A DNA stretch of 64,000 bases from Kuafuiihalomonas sp050331295. Lineage in GTDB: Bacteria; Myxococcota; Kuafuiibacteriia; Kuafuiibacteriales; Kuafuiibacteriaceae. This document shows positions 26,070-34,323 of this stretch, piece by piece. The notes beneath the pieces were generated by a model. The model ran no database searches. It was not told the origin of the DNA and saw only the letters and a program-made list of their open reading frames with translations. Each line of letters opens with the position of its first letter. Position 1 is the first letter of the stretch. A program made the position numbers and the translations under genes. The stretch is from contig JBHJGZ010000003.1 in NCBI GenBank assembly GCA_050331295.1, positions 124,001-188,000 on the forward strand, in the 5' to 3' direction.

Positions 26070-27088
26070 AACCGCCAATCCACCCCCAAAGCGCCGTTCA
26101 CCCAAATTCCATCGGTTCCGGTCACCGGACTCTCAGCGGCGGTGGCTTCCGCGCTCGCGAAACTTCCTCCGAGTCCGACGAGTGCCCGCAGACCCAATCG
26201 CCGTGTCGCCGACCATCGGAACGCCACGGCACCCTGTGCCCCGCCCATGAGCCCAGAACCGGAGTCTCCTTCTGCGTCGCTTCCCGGCCGTCCTTCGAAA
26301 CGAATCCACCGGAGCATCGCGAGAGAAGCAACTCGGATGACCCATCGGCGGTCGGACCACGCAGCCCACGTGAGTCCGAGCTGGCCCCCCGCTGCCCGAA
26401 CCCCGACCCGTCCAAGGGAAGACGTGGCTTCCAGGCCTTCTCGGTAGTCCACCGCGAGATCCACGCCCCATCGGGAGAGCAGGTCCACGTGAAGAGTAGC
26501 TTGCGGTCCGAGCAAGACGACGCCACCCGCAAAACCATCGGTCGCGAACGCCAAACCCAGCTCGACGGGCCGTCCAGGCTTTCTAGATGTCGAATGCGAC
26601 GGCTGCACCGACGAGGCCGACGGCTCCTCGGCAACGCCCAGATCCGTCTCGTCGACCTCGGAATCACGACCGGAATCGGCATCGAATGCCGGCTGTGGGA
26701 TCAACGAACGAATCAGCTCCTCGGATGCGACCGCGATGGCAAGACTGCGGGTATCTCGGGGAAGCTTCGAAATGTCGAGGGTTCGGGTTCGCAGACTCCG
26801 AGTCCCCGGGTCGAGGACTCGAAGGAAGACGGACGGCCCGTCGTTCCAGACGGTCACCGTCAACAGTGCGTCGCCTCGGCCGACTAAACAGATGTCACGA
26901 TCGGGAAGCCCAGCCTGGAGATCGCTGAGGAACCGATCCTGCAACCGATCATCGCGATCGTTCAGCCAAACGATCTCGATCCAAGGCCGATCCCCTCGAC
27001 ACCGCATCTGAGCCGTCGCGCTGGACGCCAGGCACACGAGAGACAAACTAAGGACAAGCGGACCGTACTTCCGGAACACGGGCGCCAT
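26066..27088 (-). CDS. Predicted outer-membrane beta-barrel protein with N-terminal alpha/beta domain
   Basis: About 340 residues from ATG 27088. A clear signal peptide (RKYGPLVLSLSLVCLASSATAQ region) precedes a domain of about 110 residues, then a Ser/Thr-rich spacer. The C-terminal half alternates hydrophobic and polar residues with many Gly and ends in a strand with aromatic WRL, as expected for a small barrel. The start overlaps the FecR-TPR gene by about 41 bases. The same layout (signal, alpha/beta domain, barrel) occurs in the protein at 58515-59471, which also follows a FecR-TPR gene. The family is not recognised. Confidence 0.72.
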   Translation of the reverse strand: MAPVFRKYGPLVLSLSLVCLASSATAQMRCRGDRPWIEIVWLNDRDDRLQDRFLSDLQAGLPDRDICLVGRGDALLTVTVWNDGPSVFLRVLDPGTRSLRTRTLDISKLPRDTRSLAIAVASEELIRSLIPQPAFDADSGRDSEVDETDLGVAEEPSASSVQPSHSTSRKPGRPVELGLAFATDGFAGGVVLLGPQATLHVDLLSRWGVDLAVDYREGLEATSSLGRVGVRAAGGQLGLTWAAWSDRRWVIRVASLAMLRWIRFEGRPGSDAEGDSGSGLMGGAQGAVAFRWSATRRLGLRALVGLGGSFASAEATAAESPVTGTDGIWVNGALGVDWRL

Positions 27089-28304
27089 CGGGGTAGGTCT
27101 GCAGATACACCCGCTGGCGCTGGGAACAAGAGGAGTCACCAAGTCTTCCAAGGATGATCACGATGCGGGCAAGCGCATCTTCGCGGAACACCTCATGCTG
27201 GGTCCGGAGCGACCGCTCGAAAGCATCGAGAGCCCCTCGCAACTCGGAAAAGCGATCCATCCGCAACTTGCCGAGCTCGAACGCGGCCAACCCCGCCCGA
27301 GCATCCGATGGATACTCGCGCAAAAACTCTTGAAGCGATGCAGCCGCGCGGCGCGCTTCGCCTCGAAGGCGGTAACGACGAGCCTGAAGAAACAGCGTTT
27401 CCGGACTCACCCGTTCATCCGAAGCGCCCGGCACGTCCAAGGGCCGGCCACCGGTCCGCCGGACGTGGCCGGTCGCACCGTCGTCCAGGGATTCCATGGA
27501 CTCGCTCTCGCCCTTCGCCGGTGGCGTGGCCGACGTTCCCGTCGATTTCGGCAGAGGCCGACGGCTCGAGGACGCTCGCCTCGGCGCCCGTTTTGGCGAG
27601 GGCACGCGAAGCCGGGGTTCGGAGGCGCTCGATGATGCCCTGGAAGTCGATGAACCACCGGAAATCGGTGGGGCTCGAATCCCGAGGTTCGTCGAACCGG
27701 TCCAAGACTCCTGCGCCCGTAGCTGGAAGGGCGACTGGGCTGGTGTGGATACCTCGACCACCCCCTCGTCGACTCGAACCGAAACCTCGGACTCGACGTG
27801 GGCGACTTCGAAACGGGTCCCCACGACGCGCACTTCAACGTCTCCCGCGAAGACCCGAAACGGATCACGTGCCTGATGCACCACGACGAAAGCGACTCGG
27901 CCACGCTCCACAGTCAAAGCGATGCCGGAGGGCGATGGCGTCCTCCGCACCCGTGCGCCGGCCGTCACCAGGACGCGCGAGCCGTCTTCCAGGCTCCGTT
28001 GAACCGAATCCTCCGGGGCCACCCGTTCCCCGACCGGCCAGCCGGCTTCGTTGGACCGGTCGGGCCCCTGCACAAAGACGTTCGTCCCGAGAATCACCAG
28101 AAGACCAGCCACGGCGACCGATCCCAGGAAGGCAGCCCATTCCCGCCCCCTGCGTTCCGATGAGCGCGGAGCATCAGGCAACGCCAGGGCGATGGCGAGC
28201 CATTGACGGTCCAAGCGGTCTTGCGAAAGCCCAACGGGCACGTACGATCGCAGATCCCGGCCTGAACCCTCGCTTCCCTCCGAAATCCAGCGCCTCGAGC
28301 TCAC
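27048..28304 (-). CDS. FecR-like transmembrane regulator with C-terminal TPR domain
   Basis: About 418 residues from GTG 28304. This start overlaps the sigma-factor stop (GTGA); residues upstream of it are shadow-like. A membrane segment (FLGSVAVAGLLVILG) follows a short cytoplasmic part that would bind the sigma factor. Then comes a FecR domain with RVVGTRFEVAHVESEVSVRV, an Arg/Ser/Pro-rich linker, and C-terminal TPR-like helices ending YLQTYPDGARVPEVRS. FecR-type proteins act as anti-sigma factors or transduce an envelope signal to the cognate ECF sigma factor. Its near-twin is at 56313-57626. Confidence 0.85.
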   Translation of the reverse strand: MSSRRWISEGSEGSGRDLRSYVPVGLSQDRLDRQWLAIALALPDAPRSSERRGREWAAFLGSVAVAGLLVILGTNVFVQGPDRSNEAGWPVGERVAPEDSVQRSLEDGSRVLVTAGARVRRTPSPSGIALTVERGRVAFVVVHQARDPFRVFAGDVEVRVVGTRFEVAHVESEVSVRVDEGVVEVSTPAQSPFQLRAQESWTGSTNLGIRAPPISGGSSTSRASSSASEPRLRVPSPKRAPRRASSSRRPLPKSTGTSATPPAKGESESMESLDDGATGHVRRTGGRPLDVPGASDERVSPETLFLQARRYRLRGEARRAAASLQEFLREYPSDARAGLAAFELGKLRMDRFSELRGALDAFERSLRTQHEVFREDALARIVIILGRLGDSSCSQRQRVYLQTYPDGARVPEVRSACP

Positions 28305-28918
28305 GACCGTCTCAGCCTTTCGAGCCGCTCGCTGACGGCACGCACCCGCCGCTTGACGGTGGCGCGGGAGCAACCCACCGCTTCCGCAGTCTCGTCCAAG
28401 GTCATGCCCTCGACCCGATGAAGGATAAACGCGACCCGAACGTCCGTCGGAAGCCGGTGGAAGATGCGATAGACCTCGAGAAGCTCCAAGCGAACCGTGG
28501 GGGGAGCCGCATCAGAGACGAGGTCGTTGGGATCCATCATGTTCGACCCCAACAGTCCGAGGCGCCGACCGATGGCCAGGCGGCGAATCCGCTTGGCAGC
28601 GGTACGCGCCACGATCCCGGCCAACCATGGCCCGAATTTTGACGGGTCCTGAAGCTGCTGCAGGTCCCGGAACGCCACCAGAAATGCGTCCTGCACCAGG
28701 TCGTCGACCCCCGAGCCCCCCAGCAATCGATGGGCGAGGCCGTTGGCCCGAGGCGCGTGGCGCCGAAACAGCGCCTCGAGGGCTTTTCGATCCCCGGAGC
28801 GAGCCGCGGCGACCAGCACGGCATCGGGAATCGGGCCCGTGGACACGGCGCGGTCATCCCTGATCCCTTTGCCGGCTGCAACCGCAGGTTCTGGCAGGGG
28901 CAGGCCGTCACTGTCCAT
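28301..28918 (-). CDS. ECF-type RNA polymerase sigma factor
   Basis: 205 residues from ATG 28918; TTG and GTG starts up to 28963 are also possible. Region 2 is LVAAARSGDRKALEALFRRH to VDDLVQDAFLVAFRDL. Region 4 is a helix-turn-helix with LDETAEAVGCSRATVKRRV. This is a classical ECF sigma factor that would recruit polymerase to module promoters. The FecR-TPR gene overlaps its stop. Upstream, the unknown gene at 28988-30193 ends only about 70 bases away on the same strand, so the sigma gene may be co-transcribed with it. Confidence 0.9.
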   Translation of the reverse strand: MDSDGLPLPEPAVAAGKGIRDDRAVSTGPIPDAVLVAAARSGDRKALEALFRRHAPRANGLAHRLLGGSGVDDLVQDAFLVAFRDLQQLQDPSKFGPWLAGIVARTAAKRIRRLAIGRRLGLLGSNMMDPNDLVSDAAPPTVRLELLEVYRIFHRLPTDVRVAFILHRVEGMTLDETAEAVGCSRATVKRRVRAVSERLERLRRS

Positions 28919-28987
28919 CGGTACCCCGAGCGGGCGAAATGGGCTCACCCCGCCCACCCGCAACGCGACGGAGGACCGCAGTCCGCC

Positions 28988-30193
28988 CTATCGGAGGTTT
29001 TCCACGATGGCGTCGTGCGTCCGAGACCAGCGGGCCTGCACCGTGGACCTGAACCGCAGTTCCGCGTTCTCCTGATTGAGCTCTTGGATGGCCGCCAGGA
29101 GGCCCGCCATTCCAGTCCCGTCTTCGAGGATCCTCCGAACAATTCGCACGGTCCCGTCAGGGTCCTCATACACGGATGAAATCAACGCAGACCATGCGTC
29201 GGAAAAGGTCTCTGCCCAGGCCGGATCCGCCTGCATGAAATCGACGGCGTGGGCCGAGGCATATTGGCTCATCGCGGCCGCCAGCGCTTCCTTCCGCTCC
29301 TGCTCCTCACCGAAGAGCTCGATGTCCAAGACCTGAGCCCGGTCGAAGACCCGTTGGACGGCGTCGGCCCCCAAGCTCCGCAGGACCACCAGGGCGCCTT
29401 CGGCTCGGCCACCGCCTCCCGCCACCCGACGTCCGTCCCCGAAGATGAAGCGACTCGTTCCGTACACGTTTCCCAAGCGGGCTTCGTTCAGGCGCCCCGC
29501 CCAGAGGTCGTTGTACGTGCCTTCATCGACCCGGCCGATGGGCCCGACCTCGACCGCGACCCCGGCCAAGAGCGTCAACTCCTCCCGGGAAGCCCCGTTG
29601 TTCACCGCCCGGCTCATCAGCTGGGAGAGCTGCGCCCACTGCTCGGCATACACCGATACGAGGGCCCCGAGCCGCTCCCACGCATCAGGACCGACGCCGA
29701 TGGCCAAATCGCCATCGTTGGGTACGAGCGCGTCGAGCGCCTCCCGCGGCATCCGGAACCAATGACCGGTGGATGTCCCATACTCGAACCACGCTTCGCT
29801 CCCGATCCGATGCGGATTGCCCACCTCGACATGGGCTGGATCCTCGACCGCGATGACATCTCCTGCGCGCGCCGCCCCCACTTGTGAAGGACGGATCCAC
29901 CGAGCCGCGAGCTCCCCCGTCAGAGCGTCGAGCGTCCGCACCACGGCGGCGTCCGCTTCATATGCCGACACGAGGTGATGAAGAAATCCGAGTTCGAGCG
30001 CCGGAGCCGACACGGGAGAGGAGAAGGGATTCGTCCTTCCCACCTCGACTTCGTCCTCAGATGAGCTCGGCCCGCCCGCTCCGCCGGCCCCCCTCCGTGA
30101 AGGCTCCAAGCCCAAAGGTGCCTCCGACTCCGAAACCGCCGGACCCGAACCCGCGGTCCGAGAAGGCCCGCACGCCATTCCGATCAAGCTCAT
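28988..30193 (-). CDS. Unknown 401-residue protein, helical C-terminus
   Basis: I do not recognise this protein. It starts at ATG 30193, which overlaps the upstream gene's stop (ATGA). The first 70 residues are Gly/Ser/Pro-rich and look disordered. The middle mixes sheet and helix, and residues about 290-400 are mostly helical, ending LLAAIQELNQENAELRFRSTVQ. There is no convincing membrane segment. The pairing with the next gene, also helical at its C-terminus, suggests partners that act together. A secreted role, for example type III export, is speculative. Confidence 0.65.
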   Translation of the reverse strand: MSLIGMACGPSRTAGSGPAVSESEAPLGLEPSRRGAGGAGGPSSSEDEVEVGRTNPFSSPVSAPALELGFLHHLVSAYEADAAVVRTLDALTGELAARWIRPSQVGAARAGDVIAVEDPAHVEVGNPHRIGSEAWFEYGTSTGHWFRMPREALDALVPNDGDLAIGVGPDAWERLGALVSVYAEQWAQLSQLMSRAVNNGASREELTLLAGVAVEVGPIGRVDEGTYNDLWAGRLNEARLGNVYGTSRFIFGDGRRVAGGGGRAEGALVVLRSLGADAVQRVFDRAQVLDIELFGEEQERKEALAAAMSQYASAHAVDFMQADPAWAETFSDAWSALISSVYEDPDGTVRIVRRILEDGTGMAGLLAAIQELNQENAELRFRSTVQARWSRTHDAIVENLR

Positions 30194-31083
30194 GCGATGT
30201 TCCTGATCAGTGACTCCATGAGCTCGTCTTCCTTCCTCATGATCTGATTGAACGCCTCGATGATCTGATTGGCGGTTTGCAGTTGCTCCTGCAGCTCCAT
30301 GATCCGGCTCTGCGTCAGCTCACCGGATCGGAGCTCCGCCAGGGCCGAGGCCTTTTGCATCTCCGCAACTTGCACGGCGCGAATCGCCAGCGCCCGAACC
30401 TCGGACGATGAGGAGGAGATCGGACCGAGGTTCGCGCTGGAGCCGGAACCCGCCCGCTCCGCCTGCTGAAGCAGATGGTCGAAAATCTGCCCCATCGATA
30501 GCTGCTGGTCTCCCGCAGACGAGGTCAGAACCGGGTACAGGGTCACATCCCGCCCAAAGCCGCCGTAGGCGTCCAGGTGCGTGTCCACGTACTCCACCAA
30601 TTCCTGGAGATGCGCCCTGGTTTCGGGCGAAAGGCTCGAAAGGAATTCGGCACCACCACTGCGCCAGTCGAGATGAACACCGACGGTCGCCAAACCCGCC
30701 ACCACCGTAGCCAGTCCTTCTCGGTCGTCCGAAAGGTCGAAGGCGGCCAACGCAAAGGTCCGGACGATGCCGTCGACGATCTCCGTACCGAATGCGAGGA
30801 GCTCATCGGTGCTGAGCGCCTGCAGGGTCCGCAACGCGTTGTGAATCCGGAGGCGACCGGCCGTGGTGTTCGGGTCGGCTTGGAGGTCGCGAAGGACCGC
30901 CTCGGCGTCGACGGGAGCTGGCTCGGGGCGAACCAGATCGACGGCTTCGGAGATGACGCTCAGATCCCTATAGAGCGCTTCTTCAGAGGCCATGGGCGGG
31001 AGCGAAGAGCTCGAGAGGTCTCGAGCGCGGGTCGGTTCGAGGTCGACATCCATGGCGGTCACAGCTTGCAGGGGTCGGGCCAT
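30190..31083 (-). CDS. Unknown 297-residue helical protein
   Basis: First gene of the minus-strand run. The N-terminus is low in hydrophobicity with a Ser run, as in signal-less secreted proteins. The body is helical, and residues about 245-297 form a long Gln/Asn/Glu-rich amphipathic helix containing LQEQLQTANQIIEAFNQIM, ending in a short tail. Such C-terminal coiled coils occur in hydrophilic translocator/tip proteins of injectisomes, but I cannot assign the family. Coupled by an ATGA overlap to the 401-residue gene downstream. It diverges from the gene at 31236 across a palindrome-rich gap. Confidence 0.65.
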   Translation of the reverse strand: MARPLQAVTAMDVDLEPTRARDLSSSSLPPMASEEALYRDLSVISEAVDLVRPEPAPVDAEAVLRDLQADPNTTAGRLRIHNALRTLQALSTDELLAFGTEIVDGIVRTFALAAFDLSDDREGLATVVAGLATVGVHLDWRSGGAEFLSSLSPETRAHLQELVEYVDTHLDAYGGFGRDVTLYPVLTSSAGDQQLSMGQIFDHLLQQAERAGSGSSANLGPISSSSSEVRALAIRAVQVAEMQKASALAELRSGELTQSRIMELQEQLQTANQIIEAFNQIMRKEDELMESLIRNIA

Positions 31084-31139
31084 CGGACGGCCGCCGTGTT
31101 CTTCGGGTCAGGACAGGGCGTGTGTCCGTTCACGTCCGT

Positions 31140-31158
31140 CGTCCGGACGTTCGAACGT
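31140..31158. promoter_or_regulatory. Overlapping palindromes in a divergent promoter region
   Basis: CGTCCGGACG (31140-31149) and ACGTTCGAACGT (31147-31158) are perfect palindromes of 10 and 12 bases that share three bases. They lie midway in the 152-base gap between two divergent unknown genes. Position and symmetry fit an operator for a dimeric regulator, but no binding protein can be named and no promoter elements are clear. Confidence 0.45.
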
Positions 31159-31235
31159 GTCGACCCGTTATCGTCGAGCGAACGCGGTGCGGAACCCGCC
31201 GGACGGTTGGTCCCAATCTTGGATGAACATCGCCC

Positions 31236-31842
31236 ATGCTCGTCGATCTCATCAAAGACATCGTCGTGGTCCCGGTCGATCTGTGGGTACAGGACGAAGA
31301 TCTCAAGGAGGGGCTGCAGGCCGGAATCGAGGCGGTTGCCGCCGTGGCCTCCTTCATGACGGGAGACGTGAGAGCCGGCGCGCAGTGCGTCTCCGACGCC
31401 GCTCAGCGAGGCATCGAGCGCTGCATGGGAGACCGAGAACCGATGCTTTCCACCGCCATCGATTATGCCGAGGCAGCAAGCGTCACGACGGCATGGTCCG
31501 ACAACGCGCCCCAAGACCTACGTGTCCTGGCGGCGAGAGCGAGCACCGGAGGTTTGTCTGCCCTCGCCGCCGCCGACACGGGATACGGAAGCGCCGCATT
31601 CGGTCTGGGCAGTGCAACGTTTACCAGCGCGGCCGCGGTGGCTTCTCGGAACACGGTTGATGCCTTCCGGGCCTCGGTCGCACTGGGCGGACGCATCCGG
31701 GCGCTGCAGTCCCAGGTTCGGGAGGAACGCGTACGCCACCGTTGGAACCATCGCGGCGCCGCCGATACACGTAGAGGTCGTGCCCGGGAGGCTGCTATCG
31801 GGCGTTGCGCGGGAGAGGCTCTCGGGGTGTGGACCAAGTTGA
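31236..31842 (+). CDS. Unknown protein, probable frameshift near its 3' end
   Basis: The frame from ATG 31236 encodes a credible Ala-rich, helical protein (LIKDIVVVPVDLWVQDEDL, then QCVSDAAQRGIE) for about 155-160 residues. In that frame, GC at third positions drops after about 31715 and the product becomes Arg-rich, running antisense into the barrel gene until 32174. The next frame from about 31700 to a TGA at 31842 has better codon bias and encodes NAYATVGTIAAPPIHVEVVPG. A one-base shift there would give a protein of about 202 residues ending cleanly before the convergent gene. End point and shift position are inferred. Function unknown. Confidence 0.45.
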
Positions 31843-31892
31843 GCGTGGACTCACCCGCCGGCCAACTGCGACTGCCGCAACCTGATCAAACC

Positions 31893-33437
31893 TCAGAAGA
31901 TCTGGCTGATCTCCAGAACCGCGCCGACATCGGTCGGGCCGTCCGCGGACATGAAGCCCACGGAGCCGTATACACTGACTTTGAAGGCATCGAACAGGAG
32001 CGTCTGCGCACCTGGGCCGAAGCTGTTGGCGACGCGAGTGAAGGTCCTCAGAGTGTCTCGGTCCACCCCTTCGAAGATGGTCCCATCGTGATAGATCCCC
32101 AATCTCAGGATCTCCTTGAAGACGGGCACGAAGTAGTCGAACCGCACGCTGGCAATCCGTTCGGTGTAGAATGAATCGCCGAACAGGCCCCTCAGGTGGT
32201 CTCCAACCCGTATCTCGTCTGTGAACACGATGGTGCCGAACAACGACTCTACATCGAAGCGAAACCGGAGGTCGTCCCGGCCCAGGAGGAACGTCTTTAC
32301 GTAGCCGATCTTCGACCTCAAGATACTCGTCCCGTCGAAGGCGGTGATCAGTCGTGCGCTGGCCTGAAAACGATGTCGACGGTCGAGCCTCAGGTGGTCC
32401 GGCCCGAGATACCCGCTGAACCCGAGGTCGACCACCGCCCGGGCTTCGTTCACCGGATCGACTCGGCTGGGTGCCATGTCAGCCACCCGGATTCCGGTCA
32501 GGTTTCGATACTGAACGCCCGTCCCGACCGACATCTCGATCCATCGAGCGAACGGAATCGAAACCCCCACCGTCGGTTCCGCCACCAAAAAATCATAACG
32601 TGAGACGTCCAGGTCTCGGCGTTGACGGCTGAGGAAGTACCCTCGCGGCCAGATGTACGGTCGGAGCCGAAACCGGCTGAGAGGTGGGCTCAGCCATCTC
32701 GCGCTCACCCCGGCCCGAGACAAGAAGCGCCGGCCTTCGCCATCTTCGATCGCGTCTTGGATCCTCAATCCGACTTCTGGGAAGAGCTCCAGTCGGTCGT
32801 CTGGAGCAAACACCGACTCCAGGCGAAAGACGAAGGATGTCGTGAGACCATCCGGACCTTGTGCCTTGGCCTGCAAGTGAAAGCCCGGACGAAGCTCTCC
32901 TTGTTCCGCGAAGATGAAGAGCTCGTGGCGACTTCGCTCCGGGAACACGACCAACCTGTCAATTCCAGTCAGGTTCGAGAAGGACAGGGCCCGGTTCTTC
33001 TCGGGAGGACGCCTACGTATATCGTATCGAATCACCTTGACCGAAAACTGGCGTTCGAGAACTGGAATCTGCTGTTCGAGGATCCTTCTGTTGAAAATAT
33101 TCTTTGGAAGATCGAGGAAGAAGTTCATTCCCACGGCTCGAACGGCGTCCTGACCAGGAAAGATGATCTTGTCGAGCTTACCTTCATCGACCGCGACTTC
33201 CAGACCGTCGCCTCGAACTCGCACCGCGACCTCCGCGAGGTCATAGCCGCTCGCCTTCAGGAAGGACCGAATGCGCGATTCGACGTCCGCCGCCAGTGCT
33301 TTCGTCGGCTCCGCCCCCGGCGGGATTCGCGCTTCTCGGCGGTATACAGACTCCGCAAGCACCTCATTTCCGATGATGTCCAGCGGGAGTTGGCCCGGAG
33401 TCGCCCAGAACACCAACCCCCATATCCACCAAGTCAT
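31893..33437 (-). CDS. POTRA/beta-barrel outer-membrane protein (BamA/ShlB-like)
   Basis: About 514 residues from ATG 33437, which overlaps the metallophosphoesterase stop (ATGA). A short hydrophobic N-terminus could be a signal peptide. Residues about 45-140 look like one POTRA-type domain (VESRIRSFLKASGYDLAEVAV, then a RILEQQIP helix). The rest alternates polar and hydrophobic residues in strands, with many Arg/Asp pairs and aromatic strand ends, finishing VGAVLEISQIF with terminal Phe as in Omp85-type barrels. It might assemble or export an envelope component. Family placement is by architecture only. Confidence 0.75.
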   Translation of the reverse strand: MTWWIWGLVFWATPGQLPLDIIGNEVLAESVYRREARIPPGAEPTKALAADVESRIRSFLKASGYDLAEVAVRVRGDGLEVAVDEGKLDKIIFPGQDAVRAVGMNFFLDLPKNIFNRRILEQQIPVLERQFSVKVIRYDIRRRPPEKNRALSFSNLTGIDRLVVFPERSRHELFIFAEQGELRPGFHLQAKAQGPDGLTTSFVFRLESVFAPDDRLELFPEVGLRIQDAIEDGEGRRFLSRAGVSARWLSPPLSRFRLRPYIWPRGYFLSRQRRDLDVSRYDFLVAEPTVGVSIPFARWIEMSVGTGVQYRNLTGIRVADMAPSRVDPVNEARAVVDLGFSGYLGPDHLRLDRRHRFQASARLITAFDGTSILRSKIGYVKTFLLGRDDLRFRFDVESLFGTIVFTDEIRVGDHLRGLFGDSFYTERIASVRFDYFVPVFKEILRLGIYHDGTIFEGVDRDTLRTFTRVANSFGPGAQTLLFDAFKVSVYGSVGFMSADGPTDVGAVLEISQIF

Positions 33438-34285
33438 GCGAGATACCGGCGTTCCGTCTCTGACCAACTCCTCCGCTCGACCTGAAAGCGGCGGGTCGCC
33501 GGATCGATTTCATACACATTGTACCCGGGTCGGTGGTGAAGATCTGTCGCGCTGCCGGAGCAGGCAATGCTGTATCCCGAGCAACCGAGAACAAAAGAGT
33601 CATGGATGTGACCGTGAACCACCAGATCGACCCGACAGGAGGGATCATCGAGAATGTCGAGGATCGCTCGATAATCCCGAACTCGGTGAGAGATGGAATC
33701 GGGCCGGCCGTCAGCGCGGAGAAGTCCGTAGTGCAGCGCAACGATGACGAATTGTTCTCGGAGCTCACGACGGGTGAGCACTCTATGCAGACGAGCTCGT
33801 TGCGCCTCGCCACAAAGGCCGGAGCTATCGAGGAGATGACGCGGCCGAACCACGTCGATGGAGACCAGTGCGACGCCCCCGTCCAGAAAGCGGAGCCACG
33901 GCCAGTCGGTGGTCGTGAGGGAACCAAACCACCGCTCGAACCTCTGCTCCTCGGCGCTCTTTCGAGTATATCTATCGTGGTTGCCGGGCAAGAACGAGAA
34001 CCGGGCGCTTTGCTGAAGCCGATCTCCCAGCAGACTCGCGCACCTCGCAAACTCGGACTCGAAGCTCATCTGGGTCAGATCTCCGGTACAGAGAACATGG
34101 TCCGCATCTTCCGCGGACGCGAGGAGCGCCGGAAGCTGTTCCGTGACCTGCGCGAAGTGCTTTCGTCGGTTGCCGAGGAAGTAATTCGTCGTCCCCGCGA
34201 GACGCTTGCCCCGAAACGCTCTCCAGCCCTCGCTGGTTGGAGAAGCGGTCACGTGCACGTCGGAGAAGTGGGCAAGACGGACCAC
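33434..34285 (-). CDS. Calcineurin-like metallophosphoesterase
   Basis: 283 residues from GTG 34285. All five metal motifs are present: LAHFSDVHV (DxH), LCTGDLTQ (GD), LPGNHDRY (GNHD), a later His in IVALHYGLL, and VVHGHIHD (GHxH). This is a dinuclear metallophosphoesterase of the CpdA/Icc type; the substrate may be a nucleotide or phospholipid headgroup. The upstream extension to 34495 is Arg-rich shadow. It lies 38 bases after the GH57 branching enzyme and is coupled to the barrel gene. Confidence 0.9.
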   Translation of the reverse strand: MVRLAHFSDVHVTASPTSEGWRAFRGKRLAGTTNYFLGNRRKHFAQVTEQLPALLASAEDADHVLCTGDLTQMSFESEFARCASLLGDRLQQSARFSFLPGNHDRYTRKSAEEQRFERWFGSLTTTDWPWLRFLDGGVALVSIDVVRPRHLLDSSGLCGEAQRARLHRVLTRRELREQFVIVALHYGLLRADGRPDSISHRVRDYRAILDILDDPSCRVDLVVHGHIHDSFVLGCSGYSIACSGSATDLHHRPGYNVYEIDPATRRFQVERRSWSETERRYLA

Positions 34286-34323
34286 GACGACAGTGTACCC
34301 GAGCCTCTCGCGCGTGGCTGTCG

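Noticed and set aside
27308..28642. 444-residue plus-strand open frame
   Set aside because: Antisense to the FecR-TPR and sigma genes; Pro/Arg-rich shadow.
31842..32174. Extension of the 31236 gene to the stop at 32174
   Set aside because: This part is antisense to the C-terminus of the barrel gene and loses codon bias.
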